From Carettochelys insculpta (lineage: Eukaryota > Chordata > Testudines > Carettochelyidae): a stretch of 64,000 nucleotides of DNA. This document shows positions 25,154-38,019 of the stretch, piece by piece. The position numbers were made by a program, and so were the translations under genes. The notes beneath the pieces were generated by a model. It made no database searches and was not told the DNA's origin. It was given only the letters and a program-made list of their open reading frames with translations. Location of the stretch: assembly GCF_033958435.1 (NCBI RefSeq), contig NC_134147.1:44820001-44884000 (forward strand), read 5' to 3'. The number at the start of each line of letters is the position of its first letter. Within the stretch, counting starts at the first letter, position 1.

Positions 25154-25156
25154 TCT

Positions 25157-25769
25157 GTCCCCTTACGTTTCACTTCAGACAAAGGAAATCTTCATCTCTT
25201 ATGCTATAGCTGTGATTTTCTTTTCTAATGACGCACACACACTGAGCTAATGCAAAAACGAAACCTGTAAGCTAGGTCAGGTATTTGTAATATCAATGGA
25301 GTTTCACAAACTTAGCATTCACTTTACATGGTAGAGGATATTTCCCCCTCGCTGTTCATTACGCACTGCTAATTGTATTCTTGAGGTGCACAATGCTTTA
25401 ACAATGTCATCTGGATTTTCTCCAAGGTGCTCCGACATCTGTATTTGTAATATCAATGGGGACTCTTCTCATGCATTGTGGTAGGATGCATTTAACTTGT
25501 ATAGAACCGCACATGCAACTCAGCTGAAACGGAGGAGTACTTGTTTTTGTATTCTAGCCAATAATGCCTAACAGAGGACCTAATCCAGTGCTATTAACCC
25601 TCAAACTCTCAGTGATCCAGGAGTGAGGATTCCCTATGGAATCAACAGCTGCACTATATTTCTATTAAGTAGGTGTGGGTGTTTTTTTTTTTTTAATTTA
25701 GTGATCCAGATGCAATGGACATGTGGAAAACTATTCTGAAATAAGGAGACTGTGTGACTAGCACAGGAC
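25157..25769. other. ATXN7: intronic sequence, no recognised element
   Basis: Nothing assignable, apart from a short repeat of TATTTGTAATATCAATGG (near 25280 and 25441). Confidence 0.45.
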
Positions 25770-25930
25770 AGAGTCAGGATGCTGCTTTCTTGTCTCAGCA
25801 GTGCCACTGATATGCACTGGGACCCTGGGCAAGTCCCTTCACCTCTCTGCATCATTGTTTCTCCGTTATTGAAAATGGGGATAACTATTCGCACCTTCTG
25901 TTAACCTTTATAGCACTTCAAGATTTTTTA
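25770..25930 (+). repeat. MIR/CORE-SINE-like fragment
   Basis: Sense order of a MIR body: GACCCTGGGCAAGTCCCTTC, ACCTCTCTGCATCATTGTTT, AAAATGGGGATAACTATTCG and a TTATAGCACTTC-like end. Confidence 0.7.
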
Positions 25931-26164
25931 TATTTAAAATCTGCATCACTAGTGATACTGTAATGCCTAGAGACCCCATCTGAGAGCAGAGTCCAATCCT
26001 GCTAGGTGCTGTATGGACACAAAGTGAGAGAGAGACCTTGCTCCAAAGAGCCAGTGCTGTAGAAAAGATAAGGATGTGGGAGTGGAGGGGAAGAGAATTA
26101 GGCCAAAAGGACAGAGGCAAGACAGCCTGTGGAAGTCAGGGAATATTGGGAATTTAATGGATTA

Positions 26165-26285
26165 GGAATAAAGGCACAGAGAGATTAAGAGATTTTTTCC
26201 CCATAGTCTGTGGAAGAGCCAGGAATCAAACCTGATCTTCTGATTCTAGTCCAGTGCCTTACCCCGAAGGCCATCTCTCTCCTTT
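26165..26285 (-). repeat. MIR/CORE-SINE-like head fragment
   Basis: The reverse complement of a tRNA-derived SINE head. GGCACAGAGAGATTAAGAG is followed by AGCCAGGAATCAAACCTGA (reverse of a B-box region) and CCAGTGCCTTACC. Confidence 0.6.
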
Positions 26286-29254
26286 TCATAAGGATGAAAT
26301 ACAGGTAGGATTTTCTAAAGCTCCTCAGTGGTGTAGGACCACAAGTCCTCCTATGGACAGTCAAGCAAACTCAAAAGTCATTTAGGTGCTTCTGAAAATC
26401 CCACTCGACAACATTTTAAGCATGCATTTTAGGCATGTCACCCTACACTCATGAGTAAAAGTAACTTAAGTTTCGTACAGGTACTGTCATACCGAACCCC
26501 CAGGTATATAATAAGTGATTTCAAAATGAGCTGGCATGTCAAATATACAGAAGATTAAACCAAAATCATGTTGTCTGCAGTCTGCTTTAACTTTGGTTGA
26601 AACAAAATAAAATTAGGAGATAAATACATGGCCAGTAACCATCTGATTAACCCCCTCCCCCCCCAGCAGCCAGACAATACAAAGTGAAGACAAACGTCAT
26701 TTTGTTTGACAAACCTACTTCATTGTATGTATGGCTGGCTAGTCTAGTGCTTATGTTCTTTTTTTTTAAAAAAAGTACTTCTGGACTGCATTAATTAACT
26801 AAGAACAATAAAGCAAGTTAAAATGTGAGTTTTACTTTCCCTGCTTTGCAAGTGATTTAAATAGTTGCCCAATAAATATAAACATAGTCCTTCCAATTAG
26901 AAATAGCATAATTAAAGAAAATGTATTAATTTAAAAACAATGATAACTCTTTGGGTTTTGAGACATGAAATACATTAATTCATCAATTCTGATTTAACAT
27001 CTTGTGAAACCACTTACCTTCAGGAAAACTTTAAATAAATATAGCATGCAGGAAAATTTTACTCTGACTTTTAAATGTGCATCTGCTGTCACTTGTGCAT
27101 GCATATCACGTGTTCCCTCAAACACAAACATACTTCGCACAGGCAAACCAAATGCACGTACTTAAATACATTTTGAAAATTTGGCTCTAATGTTTCTACT
27201 TGTGTGTTCCAACTAATAAAGATAATTTCATGATAAAATAAGGCAAGACAAATGAACATTCCCCATGCTGTAAGGCCACAGTTAACACTCTGCAGAGATG
27301 CCTGAGCTGCAGTTCACTTGCCATACAAGAGAGGAAGTTGCTGGCAAACGTTTCTGTGCAAGGATGCTTTGACTTTGGAATTCACAGCCCATCGCTACCT
27401 ATGCGGTCTGAAGCAGCCTGATTACGTTGATCTTCTGGACACGCTGCAAAAGTCATCTATTTGAGAAGGCATTTATAAAGAGATGGCTGTGACACAGTTC
27501 TTGTGGAGACCATAAAGACAAGGAGATTTTGTTTTGTAGTACGTTTGCTGACTGAGGAAGGGAGTAGATAAAGGAGCGGTTTTGACTGGGTGACTGTTTT
27601 TATATTGCATTTTTACTTAAGGTTAGAATATCTAGAACTCAGTTGCTCTATCTAAACCCAAGTCTAATATAATAACAACATCCACAATGCAGCGGGGACA
27701 TCTAATTACAGGCCAAAAATATAGAAAGCATATCAGATCAGCCAATAACCATTAGATATTTAGAAAATTCTTTCAACATAAATTCTGTTATATTAATATA
27801 TTCAAAGCTACTTAATAACCATTACTGACAACTGTTTAAATTTGTTTTGCTCAGTGCTTCATTTGTTTCAATGAGCCACCTTACAAAAATTACCACTTTT
27901 TTTTTTTTTGGAACTTAAAGTAGGTACCATTAGATTTAAATCCCTTCAGCAGAACAAAAACCTGACCACAAATGGTTGGCATTCTATTACATGAGGTTTC
28001 CATCAAGTATTTGAGCAATGAAGATAAGTCCTCCAGCTGCAAAGCATATTCCACAATTGATCTAATTACCATGCACAGAATTAATGACATTCAAAATTTC
28101 TCTCGCCATTTTTGTATAGCGTGTTATATAAAAAGTGTGTATTACCAATAGCTTATATTACATAAGAAGAGTTGTACATACATAATAGTGACATATGCAC
28201 ACAATTTTTTATCACGGCTCATGTCAGCAAAGAATACATGCCAAGCCCTACATAATTTTAGATAAAGTGATCTCATATCATCACAAAGTCATTTCAGAAA
28301 GCCAGTATATTACTATGTATTTTTATGGTAGAAAAGTATTCAATATATACACAATACAAATGAACTCAAAATCTCTCCATCAATTTAGTATAAAGATTTC
28401 AAAATTAAACTCAACAAAATTCAGGAAATAGAAACATCAGGGTTTATATGCTAACATGAAATCAATCATATACAGATAATATTAGTGGTTACCGGACTGT
28501 CAAAATGTCTCTCTCCATATACAACCTGTTCTGTACAATTTGTCAATACGAGTACCACTCATTAATTTTTTGATTAGATGGTTATTTAAATTTATAGTTA
28601 TATCATTAACGTAGTTTTTGTACTAGATACTCTCTTTCTTTTGCTGGTGGCCTTTTTATGCTGCTGAAGCACACTGGTTTTCTTTATGGTAGCTGTGCTT
28701 TTGCAATAGGGGAAAAACCACTATTTTCAAAAAATGCTAAAACTTAAAGATCACAATAAATTGCAGATTGCAGCAAAAATTATTTAGACACACTAAAAAT
28801 GCAGAACAGGCTTTTTTCATGCTCACTATTTTCTCTCGTCCATGACACAAGGATGGTTTTTTAAAAAGTATTTTGGTGTTTAAATAAATATATTTACAAT
28901 CCTCCCTCATGCAAATTATCACAGCAGAAGTACATGCAAGAAACTTCAACCCCTCAACCATCCACATTACATCCAAGGAGACAGATGTGATTAAGTGCCA
29001 TGAAAAATCTTAGTATATACTGACTTAGCAACAAAGCACTGGAGTTTCAAATTATTTATAGCTTTAGCAATTTGTCCCCCAAGTGGGAGTGGGAGGATAT
29101 AACGTAAACTTGACTGTCACTTTTGTGACAGGAAAAGCTATACTATAACAAATATGGAAATCAACTAATATCTACTTTCCAAAGAATAAAAATAAAATAA
29201 TTGAATACAGATCAAGGAATATTGTAGCCTGTACTTTATCTTTTGCATGCTGAC
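26286..29254. other. ATXN7: AT-rich intron with an unassigned complex block
   Basis: Mostly AT-rich, with no coding signal. A block at about 27260-27600 has higher complexity and may be an old interspersed repeat or conserved element. I cannot assign it. Confidence 0.4.
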
Positions 29255-29375
29255 TTGTTTCAGAGAGGTAGCCATGTTAATCTGACAAAGTGAGCTGCTG
29301 CCCACGAAAGCTTACAACATAATAAATACATTAGTCTTTACGGTGCCACAGGACTCCTTGTTGTTTTTATTCTAT
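29255..29375. mobile_element. short inverted/direct Penelope-like tail composite
   Basis: TTTCAGAGAGGTAGCCATGT then TAATCTG is a Penelope-like 3' terminus on the minus strand. It is joined directly to a plus-strand tail with AAAGTGAGCTGCTGCCCACG, AAAGCTTACAAC, ATTAGTCTTTACGGTGCC and ACAGGACTCCTTG. This is the same inverted-then-direct arrangement as at 13691 and 36379, but very short. No clear TSD. Confidence 0.6.
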
Positions 29376-30223
29376 ACAATAGCTATAGCACTTTCTCCCC
29401 AAATAGTCTGTATTTAAAAAAAGTTAGAAATCATATCAAATGATGATATGCAATTAAATTTAAGAAATCAGTCTAATTTTATATTAAGTCATCCATTCAC
29501 ACAGATTTGGGTTTTCCTGGCATAAAACATTAATCTTATATTGTGTTAGGCTTTGAACCCCAACGATTCTAATCTCTTCCCTGCCATCCATAACTAGAAC
29601 TCCTATGTGATAGCAGTATGTGTCATCATTCTTTGAAGTGCCACTTCAACGACTATAAGTCAGCAACATGACACACCGCTGCTGAACATTTTATACCCTG
29701 TACCTGACACCTGAGGCAGCAAATCAGCAGCTACAAACAAGAAAAAAAAAAAATCAGAGGTTATTACAGATGATGTTTCAATTTACTCTGAATTCAGATG
29801 CATCATTAACTGATTTCATTACCTGAAAATGCCAGTCTTCTCTGTTTCACTCCCATCCCCTTTATACCAAATGGATTTTATTTTAATTAACCTTAAAATC
29901 ATCTTAAATTTAACCAGATGCTTTCTAGTTTTTGATTGTAATGATTCAAATAAGTTAATTTTAACCAACAACAGAAAACAATTATTGCTTATTGTATTTT
30001 CTATTAGGCACTTTGTTTTACGTATTTATATACAAGAATGATATTTAATTTGCTATAACTCGAGTACTTGTACAATGCTTCAATAGTGAAATGAAATATT
30101 TTAAGAGCATTTCCAAACTTATTAGCAGCACACGTGCCAAATAAAGTATGATTAATGAATACTTCACCAGGGGTTTTAAAAACTGTTTCCTGAAGTCCAG
30201 AATTATGCCATTTGATGTCCCAC
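29376..30223. other. ATXN7: intronic sequence, no recognised element
   Basis: Nothing assignable. Confidence 0.45.
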
Positions 30224-30226
30224 TAA

Positions 30227-30659
30227 GGCTTCGTCAAAACGGGCAGCCTCTGTCGACAAAACTGGGCTTTTGTTGACAAAACTCACTGAGCATCTACATG
30301 GTTAAAGCGCTTTGTCGAAAATTTGTCAACAAATCTCACCCGCTCAGCCAGCAGCGTTACACCTCTCCTTGATCAGGTGTAACAGCTCTATTAATGGTGT
30401 TTTGCCAACAAAGTGCCATGTAAACACTTCTGTCGACAGAGAGAGCTTCCAGTTCCCCGGGGTAGCCCTGTTTGCAGAGCTTCCGGTCAGCCATTCTGTC
30501 GAGAGAGGGCAGGTCAGTCCAGCTGCTCTCTGTGAACAGAGCAGTTTGCTCTTTCGAGCTGTTTTTATGTGTAGACACAATCTGTTGACAGAGGTACTGC
30601 TGAGGTTTCTCTGTAGACAGCGACATCTGTCGACAGAGGCTGCCCTTGTAGACATAGCC
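30227..30659. mobile_element. MITE rich in CTGTCGACAGA motifs
   Basis: Ends GGCTTCGTCAAAACGGGCAG and, inverted, GGCTATGTCTACAAGGGCAG. The interior repeats the self-complementary CTGTCGACAGA and TTTGTCGACAAA type motifs several times. Flanks are TAA (30224-30226) and TAC (30660-30662), an imperfect 3-bp duplication. It belongs with the element at 53980-54433. The open frames inside are by-products of the repeat. Confidence 0.75.
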
Positions 30660-30662
30660 TAC

Positions 30663-33600
30663 CAGTACATTCTGGTAAACACAGAGCTAATGTCGCAAGA
30701 ACCCGCTGTGGAGAAGGGAATCTACCTAGAGACATACTGTCAAGCTCTGTTCAATACCACATGGTATAAATCTCTAAGTGATTCGACACAATGTATAAAA
30801 TCGTAGAAAAATGTGTACAAACTGAAAAAATGATGATGACCTGCTCGCCCAGCGATTCAGGACACTCTTACTAATACATGGTTGATCAACTGTGGTATAA
30901 CACTAACCTACTGCAAGCCTGTAGCATCTTCACTAAAGGAAAAACTGTCAATTGCTGTGCTGCAACTTCAAAGGAAATATTTAGCTTTTACTCTCTCTCA
31001 TCATCTTTTGCTTATATTGTCTCCTCTCCATTCCTGTTCTACTTCCATACACTTTACAATAGTAAGTTTTAAACACTTTTGAACTCGCTCTCTGAAACAC
31101 TATACACTAAACATTCTTACAATAGTGAAGCCAGCTTAATCAGAAGAGGTGCCACAAATGGAAGTGGGCAGGTCTTGGGAAGAACCAACACTGGGATATG
31201 TTTTTACATAAAAATGGAGGGGAGAAAAAAAAAAAAACAAAAAACACACTTTGGATTTTACTGTCATGTTGAAGGAAAGTGTGATTTGTTTTTAATTTTC
31301 CCCCACTTATTTTTAATTAGAAATTCTGGCTTTATGACTATTCAGTTTCTGATGCAGGAGTAGAGAACTAGTACAAACTATGAGGGGACAATATACTGAA
31401 ATCTGGTAATTGAGGGGGAATTTACTCAGACTATATAAAGCTTTGGCTTTATAGGACATGATTAGTAACTAAAACGCTTGACAAGCACTTAAGAGAATAC
31501 TTTCCTTCTTTTGTTTAGTGTTCTCAGTATCTCCAGTTGAGAGCTATGTAAGCTTCACCTTCACTTCTCTAGTCCTTCCATAAGAACAAGGAAGACAAAA
31601 TTGTATTTTAAATTGTAGGAACAAGAAACAGAGACTTAAAATACACATTCTGCCTTTACACATCACAAGCAGAAAAAAGAGGCACTTCCCTTCCCTTTTC
31701 TAAGTCAACTTGGAGAATGGGATAGGAAATAAAATACTATATTATTATAGAAGTGCAGGGTATGACCTCAAATTGAATACAGCATTCAACTGAAGGCATT
31801 TAACATCTAAAAAGGACACAGCAAAAACAGAAATGCGAAACAAAAGCAAAGAGACAGAGAAAGGCTTCCATATACACATTAAAGCGGATTAGCAACACCT
31901 AGTTCCTGATCCTGAAACGCAATTTGTGCAAGTGGCGTCATGCATAGCTCCCGAGATTTCTCTATGTGAGAGGCAGTTTTCTGAACATATCACACCTCAG
32001 GATCACAGCCTCAATTTGTAAGGGAGCTCAAGAGAAGATGTTATATGGGTACATAAAGATCATGAATCATATTGCAAAGAACAACAAGATTCTCTGACTG
32101 TGTCCAATAGAGCAATAGACAGCATTTGATGATTTTTTTTAATGTAACATGGGAAAATAATCTTATTTCTGCAGTATGACCTTGTGGAACTTAGTGCATC
32201 ACAATTACTACTGAAAATAACATACATGCTATTCTATACTAGACAAAAGATTAACTAAAGCAAGTCATTAACTGAACTATACAACTTAAATTTACAACAA
32301 ACTTTGCAAAATGCATTGCCTCACACAACCGCTGTATGCATTTTGGTATTGGTTACAGCATCTAGGTTGAGGTCCTTAGCTCAGATCTGCCTCAAGACAA
32401 GTGCAGTCTATAATGGTTTCTCTTCAATGCAGGCAAGAAGCCAAAATCATCACTGTTGAACTTGTTTAGCCAGTCTTCTGAACTCGGTCCCATAATGCAA
32501 TGTTTCATATTTGGAAATTACTCATAACCTCTTGTTTTCAGAAACAATGCTGAGCACTTTAGGTTAGATTTTTTAGGCGTCTCAAGAAAAGATGCCTTAT
32601 GACCACAGAAATAATGTGAACATTGCAAAATGCTTCCATCAAAAGAAGTGTTGTTGTACTGTCACGTTAAAGCACTGCAAAGACAGACGATACAATTATG
32701 TCCAGCACTCCCTATTTTTAGGACAAGAGAAACTGTTTTACTTTTATTTTATATTAAAAATACCTTTAAATGATCAATAAAACCCACATTTGCTTCTTAC
32801 TATCGGTCTCTGTATTTTAATTTAAGAATCTTCAAATAGCTTGAAAATTAGGTGGTCTATCATTTGTCAGTGAATAAGTAAGTCTCTGCGTCACAAAAAT
32901 CATCTGTGACACCTTTATTGAGAGAGACAGCAGGAAGGCCGGGAATTAAATTATTACAGAGACAGTGATCAACTTTCTACTCTAGTATGATCTGCAGGTC
33001 AGGGGTGAGGTACATTGGCAGAGCAGTGTACGGAACTCTGAACTCTATTTCTGTCTCGTACCTGTTCCATGGAGAAACAGAGAACTTTTCATGATCTCTA
33101 AAATCAGATAATTAAAAGCAATTGCCAATACTTTCCTGTTAGTTAATATGTATGTATTTATATTTAAATAATGAAGGAGTACCAACATTCAGACTGCGTG
33201 AGAAAAGCCAATTATTGTATGAAGTCACAAGGAAATTTTCCGCACAATACTCCACAACAGCCCCCATGACTTTTGAGTTGTTCCTTTTCCTCCAAAAGTT
33301 CTAGCACCGGTTCTATCTGAGTCACTTTGACAAATCAATCAGGTGACTGCCCTAGTCAGTTATTTTATTCTTCTGTTTAAAAGGGTTTATGTAGGACAAA
33401 CAAATATATATTCTTTTATCCAGACTACATATAAAGCGATATTTACTCATATCAAAATTCTTTTTTAGGTACACTTGAGACAATCTCACAATTAGAAATA
33501 AATGCACCACTCCAATAATCTAGCTACAAACAAAACAAAATGTTTAAGGCTGAACTCTGTAATAATCAGATGTGCTAACGTGGACTGTACTGACTTCAAA

Positions 33601-36365
33601 GAGAGAGATGGATAAACATGCTAAATTTTGCCTACAGTGTTTCTTCAAAATACTAAATATAGTAAAAGCCATCTAATAGGAATGTCTTGTTAATGGTTGC
33701 TTTGGTTGAGTGTGTCTTGTTTAAACAAAACAGAACAAGCAGTAGCTGATATTCTTGAAATCTCAGCCCCACTCCTTGAGAGGAGGAGCAAGGGACGGTG
33801 TTTGTCTAGTTTGCAGAGAGAGGGAAATGACTTTTTTTGATAGGGGTGAGGGAGAGGGAGGCATGAAACTGCTGAAAAGGGTCAGTGTGGTGGCTGACTC
33901 ACCATCTAAGAATGAGGGATGTAGAAAAGGTCAGCGTGTGCCTGGACCCTCCTATTTACATAAAAAGAGAAGAATCTCTCAGGTGAGCAAGTCCCAGGCC
34001 AGGTATGGATTGTAATCAACACTTTGAACTGCAGCCAGAAGCAAGCGCACTTTAGAGCCCAAAGGAGGACCTGGGTCCTCTGGAACACAGTGCAGGAGAC
34101 TCTACAATTTGAGCTGAAAGCAAGATGGCAGCACCCACCCTCCTCCTTCACTGTCTAGGTGAAAAATAGACTAGGTTATTGGCTACTTCTACTGGAGCAT
34201 CACTCGAGCAGTCCCACTGAGGGGGCTGGGAAGGACTTTTTGCTTTCCCTCACATGGGTCAGGGTTTTCTTGCCTTCTTCATAGCAGGATCAGGTGGGAT
34301 TTGTTCACACACAACCTGATGGGTGTTAGGCCATATGTTGTGGCTCCTGATTTAAGTGTTTAGCAGATGTTCAGTGCAGGTACTCCATAAAAGAAGGCAT
34401 AAGGAAATAGATAAATGGCTTAGGGAAAGGGCTTGAGGAGGGGTGTTCAGTAACTGAGAAGGATGCAGGTAACTGAGGACTCCACTGACTGGTCTGGTAT
34501 GGAGCCAACCCCACCTCGCTACAGTCCACCTTACCCCACCTACAAGGAAGTTAATTCGTAAGGTCCCAGCAATGATTTGCTGAAAGGACCTGGACTGAAA
34601 AGCGGGGAGCTGGTCCTAACAATCCGTCGTGGGATACAGGGGGACATGGGTGGAAAAGGGGGAGGGATGCAAATAACATCCCTTCCCCCACTATTTATGG
34701 GAGAAAACAAGACGAGAGGTTATCTGCACTGTACATTTTACCTGCCAGGTAGGCCCAGAAATCTAATAAAGTTGTGGCCTGATTAACACATATCAAATAG
34801 CTCCCGTCCTTGTATCATAACCAGACAACTACTTTAACGAAATAAAAGCATTTTGACTGGAAATTCATTTAAATCTGTCCCCTCAGGTATCTCCATTCAG
34901 TGCCAGAGGGAAGAGGTTGCTTTCCATCTGCCTCAATGAAGTAGTGCATTTGAGTTGAAATATTTCACGCTGAAGCATAGATCCTGTATTTCAAAAAAAC
35001 CAAAACAGCTAAAAGAAACATACTGAATGCAAAATGGTGGTACATGAGCTGATTTTCATCAGCATGTGAGATGGGGGCTCAGCTTCACTTCTCCCTCATG
35101 CAGCTGAGAGCTTGCTCAGAGCCATGCTGTCTCTGGATTAACAAAAGACCAACTAACGCTAGCAACCAATCCTGAACCATCTTAATTTATTTATTAACGA
35201 AGCTGTTGCAAAAAGGACTATTGGCGACTTTAAACAGTATCACCGGCACTCGTAGAGGTCAAAAGGTCAAATATGGCACCCCCGCCTCAGAAAGTTTGCT
35301 TACCCCGACCTAGAGGCTCTAACAAGGCCATGGTCACAGTGAAGCATATTACCTGTGTCAAACTCCTCTGCAGCATTTCAAAATAGCTCAATAGCAAGGA
35401 GGAAACAGACAACGCCTGGTAAAAGTGAAATACAATTCATTAACTGGAGAACTACTTTGCAGAACTGTTTTACTTTGTGGATGCCCATATGAATCTAATA
35501 TATTGAAACTGGATGGCACAGATATTTTCTGCTCTATTAAAATGCAGCCTTTTTTTCATCCTTTGCAGAGCCCCTGAATTACAGAACCATGTCTACTCCT
35601 CACTAAATGGACCCATTTCAAAGGAAATAACATTTGGTCTAGTTTTATAGCTCATCAACTTTACAAAAAGAGCTTACACACCTTTTGTCTCGTAAGCTCA
35701 TTTACTTACACCATCACCTGCTATGAAAGAGGAACGTTAAGTGGTATTCTGGCCTTTCTCTAATAAGGAGGATAACTCAGAAAGCAGACCCAAAGTGCGA
35801 GTCTCTTCAACTTGGAAAGTAACTATGAATTGCCTTGAGCAATTTCAATAAAGCATTGCTTCAATCTCACTAATTTGCTTATAGATACATACTTATAATT
35901 GTTGAAAACTAAAAATAAAACCCAAACACACCAATATTGAATAGATATAGCATTTTGATATACATTCCAAACTTTCTTCTACTTTTTATGACCCATTTAT
36001 AAATTACTACCAACCCAGACTGCCAGTGCTTGTTATCCATTGATATGTCATAGCTTCCGTTCTACTCTTTTCATTCACTGCTGCTGCTATTTTTAACCAT
36101 AAAGATCAAAGAAAGCTACCTATACAATATAAAGTCATGTCTGCCTCAAATTTGACACTCCTGGAAAAGGTCCATATTACAGCAGGGCTCTGTGAATTTT
36201 CAGATTATAGCAGAGCACTTGTTACAGGGTCCTTCCTCTGCCATAGAGCTGTACTCCCGAATTTAAAACTTTATTTTTTAAAAACATATATCTAGCTTCA
36301 TTATTCTGAAAAATAACCTTATAAGATAGAATTATTACAAATTGATGTAGGGTCTGTTTCTGTAA
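30663..36365. other. ATXN7: long intronic stretch with unassigned retroelement-like block
   Basis: No exon was found. A block at about 33750-34790 is GC-richer and ends with AATAAA at 34765-34770, followed by GTTGTGGCC, which resembles a retroelement or LTR end. I cannot name it. A segment near 35270-35320 ending AAGTTTGCTTACCCCGACC may be a hAT-like terminus without a partner. The rest is AT-rich with nothing recognised. Confidence 0.4.
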
Positions 36366-36378
36366 TTGTAAACAATAG

Positions 36379-38006
36379 TAACAGTCTGTGTTAATCTGTG
36401 CTCTAACAAACTAAAGCAGCAGAAATGTAGCACTTTACCAAACAAATCATTGTTAGTTTTTAATGAGTTTTCATGGGACAGACCCACTTTATCAGATCAA
36501 TCTCATTTCCAATACAGACTTACATTTATAAGAACAGAGAACCAAAAAAAAAAAAAATTGTAATAAAAACTGACAAATCAAATGGGATTTAAGGGAGAAG
36601 GGGATGTTGTCGTTCCTGAGATAATTACCAGCATCAAAGGAAGGGAAGCAATCGTTGTAATGCATGAGGTAATTCATGTCTCTGTTCACAGCACATGTTA
36701 ATGTGTCCAATTTGAATATGAAATCCAGCTCACAAATTTCTCTCTCTAATCTGTTTTTACATTCTTTATGCTCTAGGACACAAAATTCTCAGGTCTATAA
36801 CAGAATGTCCTTGAGGGCCACAACACTACCACTCTCTACAGGAAACCCACTGACTGCTACACTTACCTACATGCCTCCAGCTTCCATCCAGCTCACACCA
36901 CACGATCCAGTATTTATAGTCAAGCCCTTACATACAATCACATCTGCTCTGATCCTTCTGACAGAGACCGAAAACTACAATATCTGTACCGAGCATTTAT
37001 AAACTGAATTATCCACCAGGAGAAGTAAGAAAAAAAAAACCCACAAATTGACAGGGCCAGACGAATATCCAGAAACCAGCTACTTCAAGATAGGCCCAAG
37101 AAGATCAATAACAGAACAGCACTTGTCACCACTAATAGCCTCCATCTCAAACCCCTACAGTGCATCATTAAAAAACTAAACCGACCCTGAATCAGGATGC
37201 TACACTCCAGAAAGCCCTAGGTGACAGGCCTGTCCTTTCCTATAGACAACCTCCTAACCTGAGAAAGATTCTCACCAGCAATCACAGGCTGCAACACAGT
37301 AATACTAATCCTGGAACTTCTCCTTGCAACAAACCCCACTGCCAACTTTGTCCACATATGTATTCTGGGGATACCACCACTGGGCCTAACCACGTTAGTT
37401 ACAAGATCAAAGGAACATTCTCGTGCACTTCCAGCAACATTATATATTGGCCATTATGTGCCAACAATGCCCTGCCACTATGTACATTGGACAGACTGGG
37501 CAAAACCTTCACCAAAGACTAAATGGACACAGAGCAGACATCAAAAAACTCAATACACATAAGCTGGCCAGTGGACACTTCAATGGAGTGGGCCATTCTG
37601 TTAAAGACCTGAGATTCTGTGACCTAGAGCATAAAGAATTTAAAAACAGATTAGAGCGAGAAATTTATGAGTTGGAGTTCATATTCTAATTCAATACATT
37701 AACATGTGATATGAACAGACAACCAATTACCTCACACATTATAAGGACTGCTTCCCTTCCTTTGATGCTTGTAATTATTATCGCAGGAAGGACAATTAAC
37801 ACCCCTCGTCCCCCTCCTTCAATCCTATTTGATTTGTCAGTTATTATTCCAATTTTTTTTTTTTTGGTTTTCTTTGGTCCTCAGTACTTACAAATGTCAG
37901 TCTGTATTGGAAATGAGATTGATCTGAAGAAGTGGGTCTGTCGCATAAAAGCTCACCACCAAATATATCATTTTGTTAGTCTTTAAAGTGCCACATTTCT
38001 GATGCT
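36379..38006. mobile_element. fold-back Penelope-like composite with 13-bp TSD
   Basis: TTGTAAACAATAG occurs exactly at 36366-36378 and 38007-38019 and bounds a 1628-bp insertion. The left part (36379 to about 36776) is the element's 3' half on the minus strand, starting from its 3' terminus. The right part (about 36777-38006) is a plus-strand copy running from the C-terminal reverse transcriptase region through the endonuclease to the tail, ending internally. The two halves are complementary over the tail and the end of the endonuclease region (for example TTATGCTCTAGG near 36770 against CCTAGAGCATAA near 37623). Confidence 0.88.
36790..37689 (+). pseudogene. Penelope-like reverse transcriptase C-terminus and GIY-YIG endonuclease remnant
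   Basis: The early part reads as the end of a Penelope-type reverse transcriptase: TLYRKPTDCYTYLH, then a SSFHPAHTT-like segment, then SDPSDRDRKLQYLYRAFI. A frame with stops leads to a Cys-rich linker (CNKPHCQLCPH), then the endonuclease LAIMCQQCPATMYIGQTGQN followed by an Arg and a downstream His, ending EREIYELEFIF and a stop at 37689. The final 88-codon stretch is open. The canonical first Tyr of the GIY half is Leu. Upstream stops and frameshifts make the element defective. Confidence 0.8.
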
Positions 38007-38019
38007 TTGTAAACAATAG

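Noticed and set aside
30312..30806. 164-codon open frame, and complementary frames, around 30.3-30.8 kb
   Set aside because: It runs through a palindromic MITE with CTGTCGACAGA motifs. Open frames on both strands are a by-product of the repeats.
33241..33345. Reverse complement with GTCATGGGG and TTTGGAGG resembling the ATXN7 second coding exon
   Set aside because: The resemblance is not in one frame and lacks the protein match. The true exon with correct phase and splice sites is at 49082-49150.
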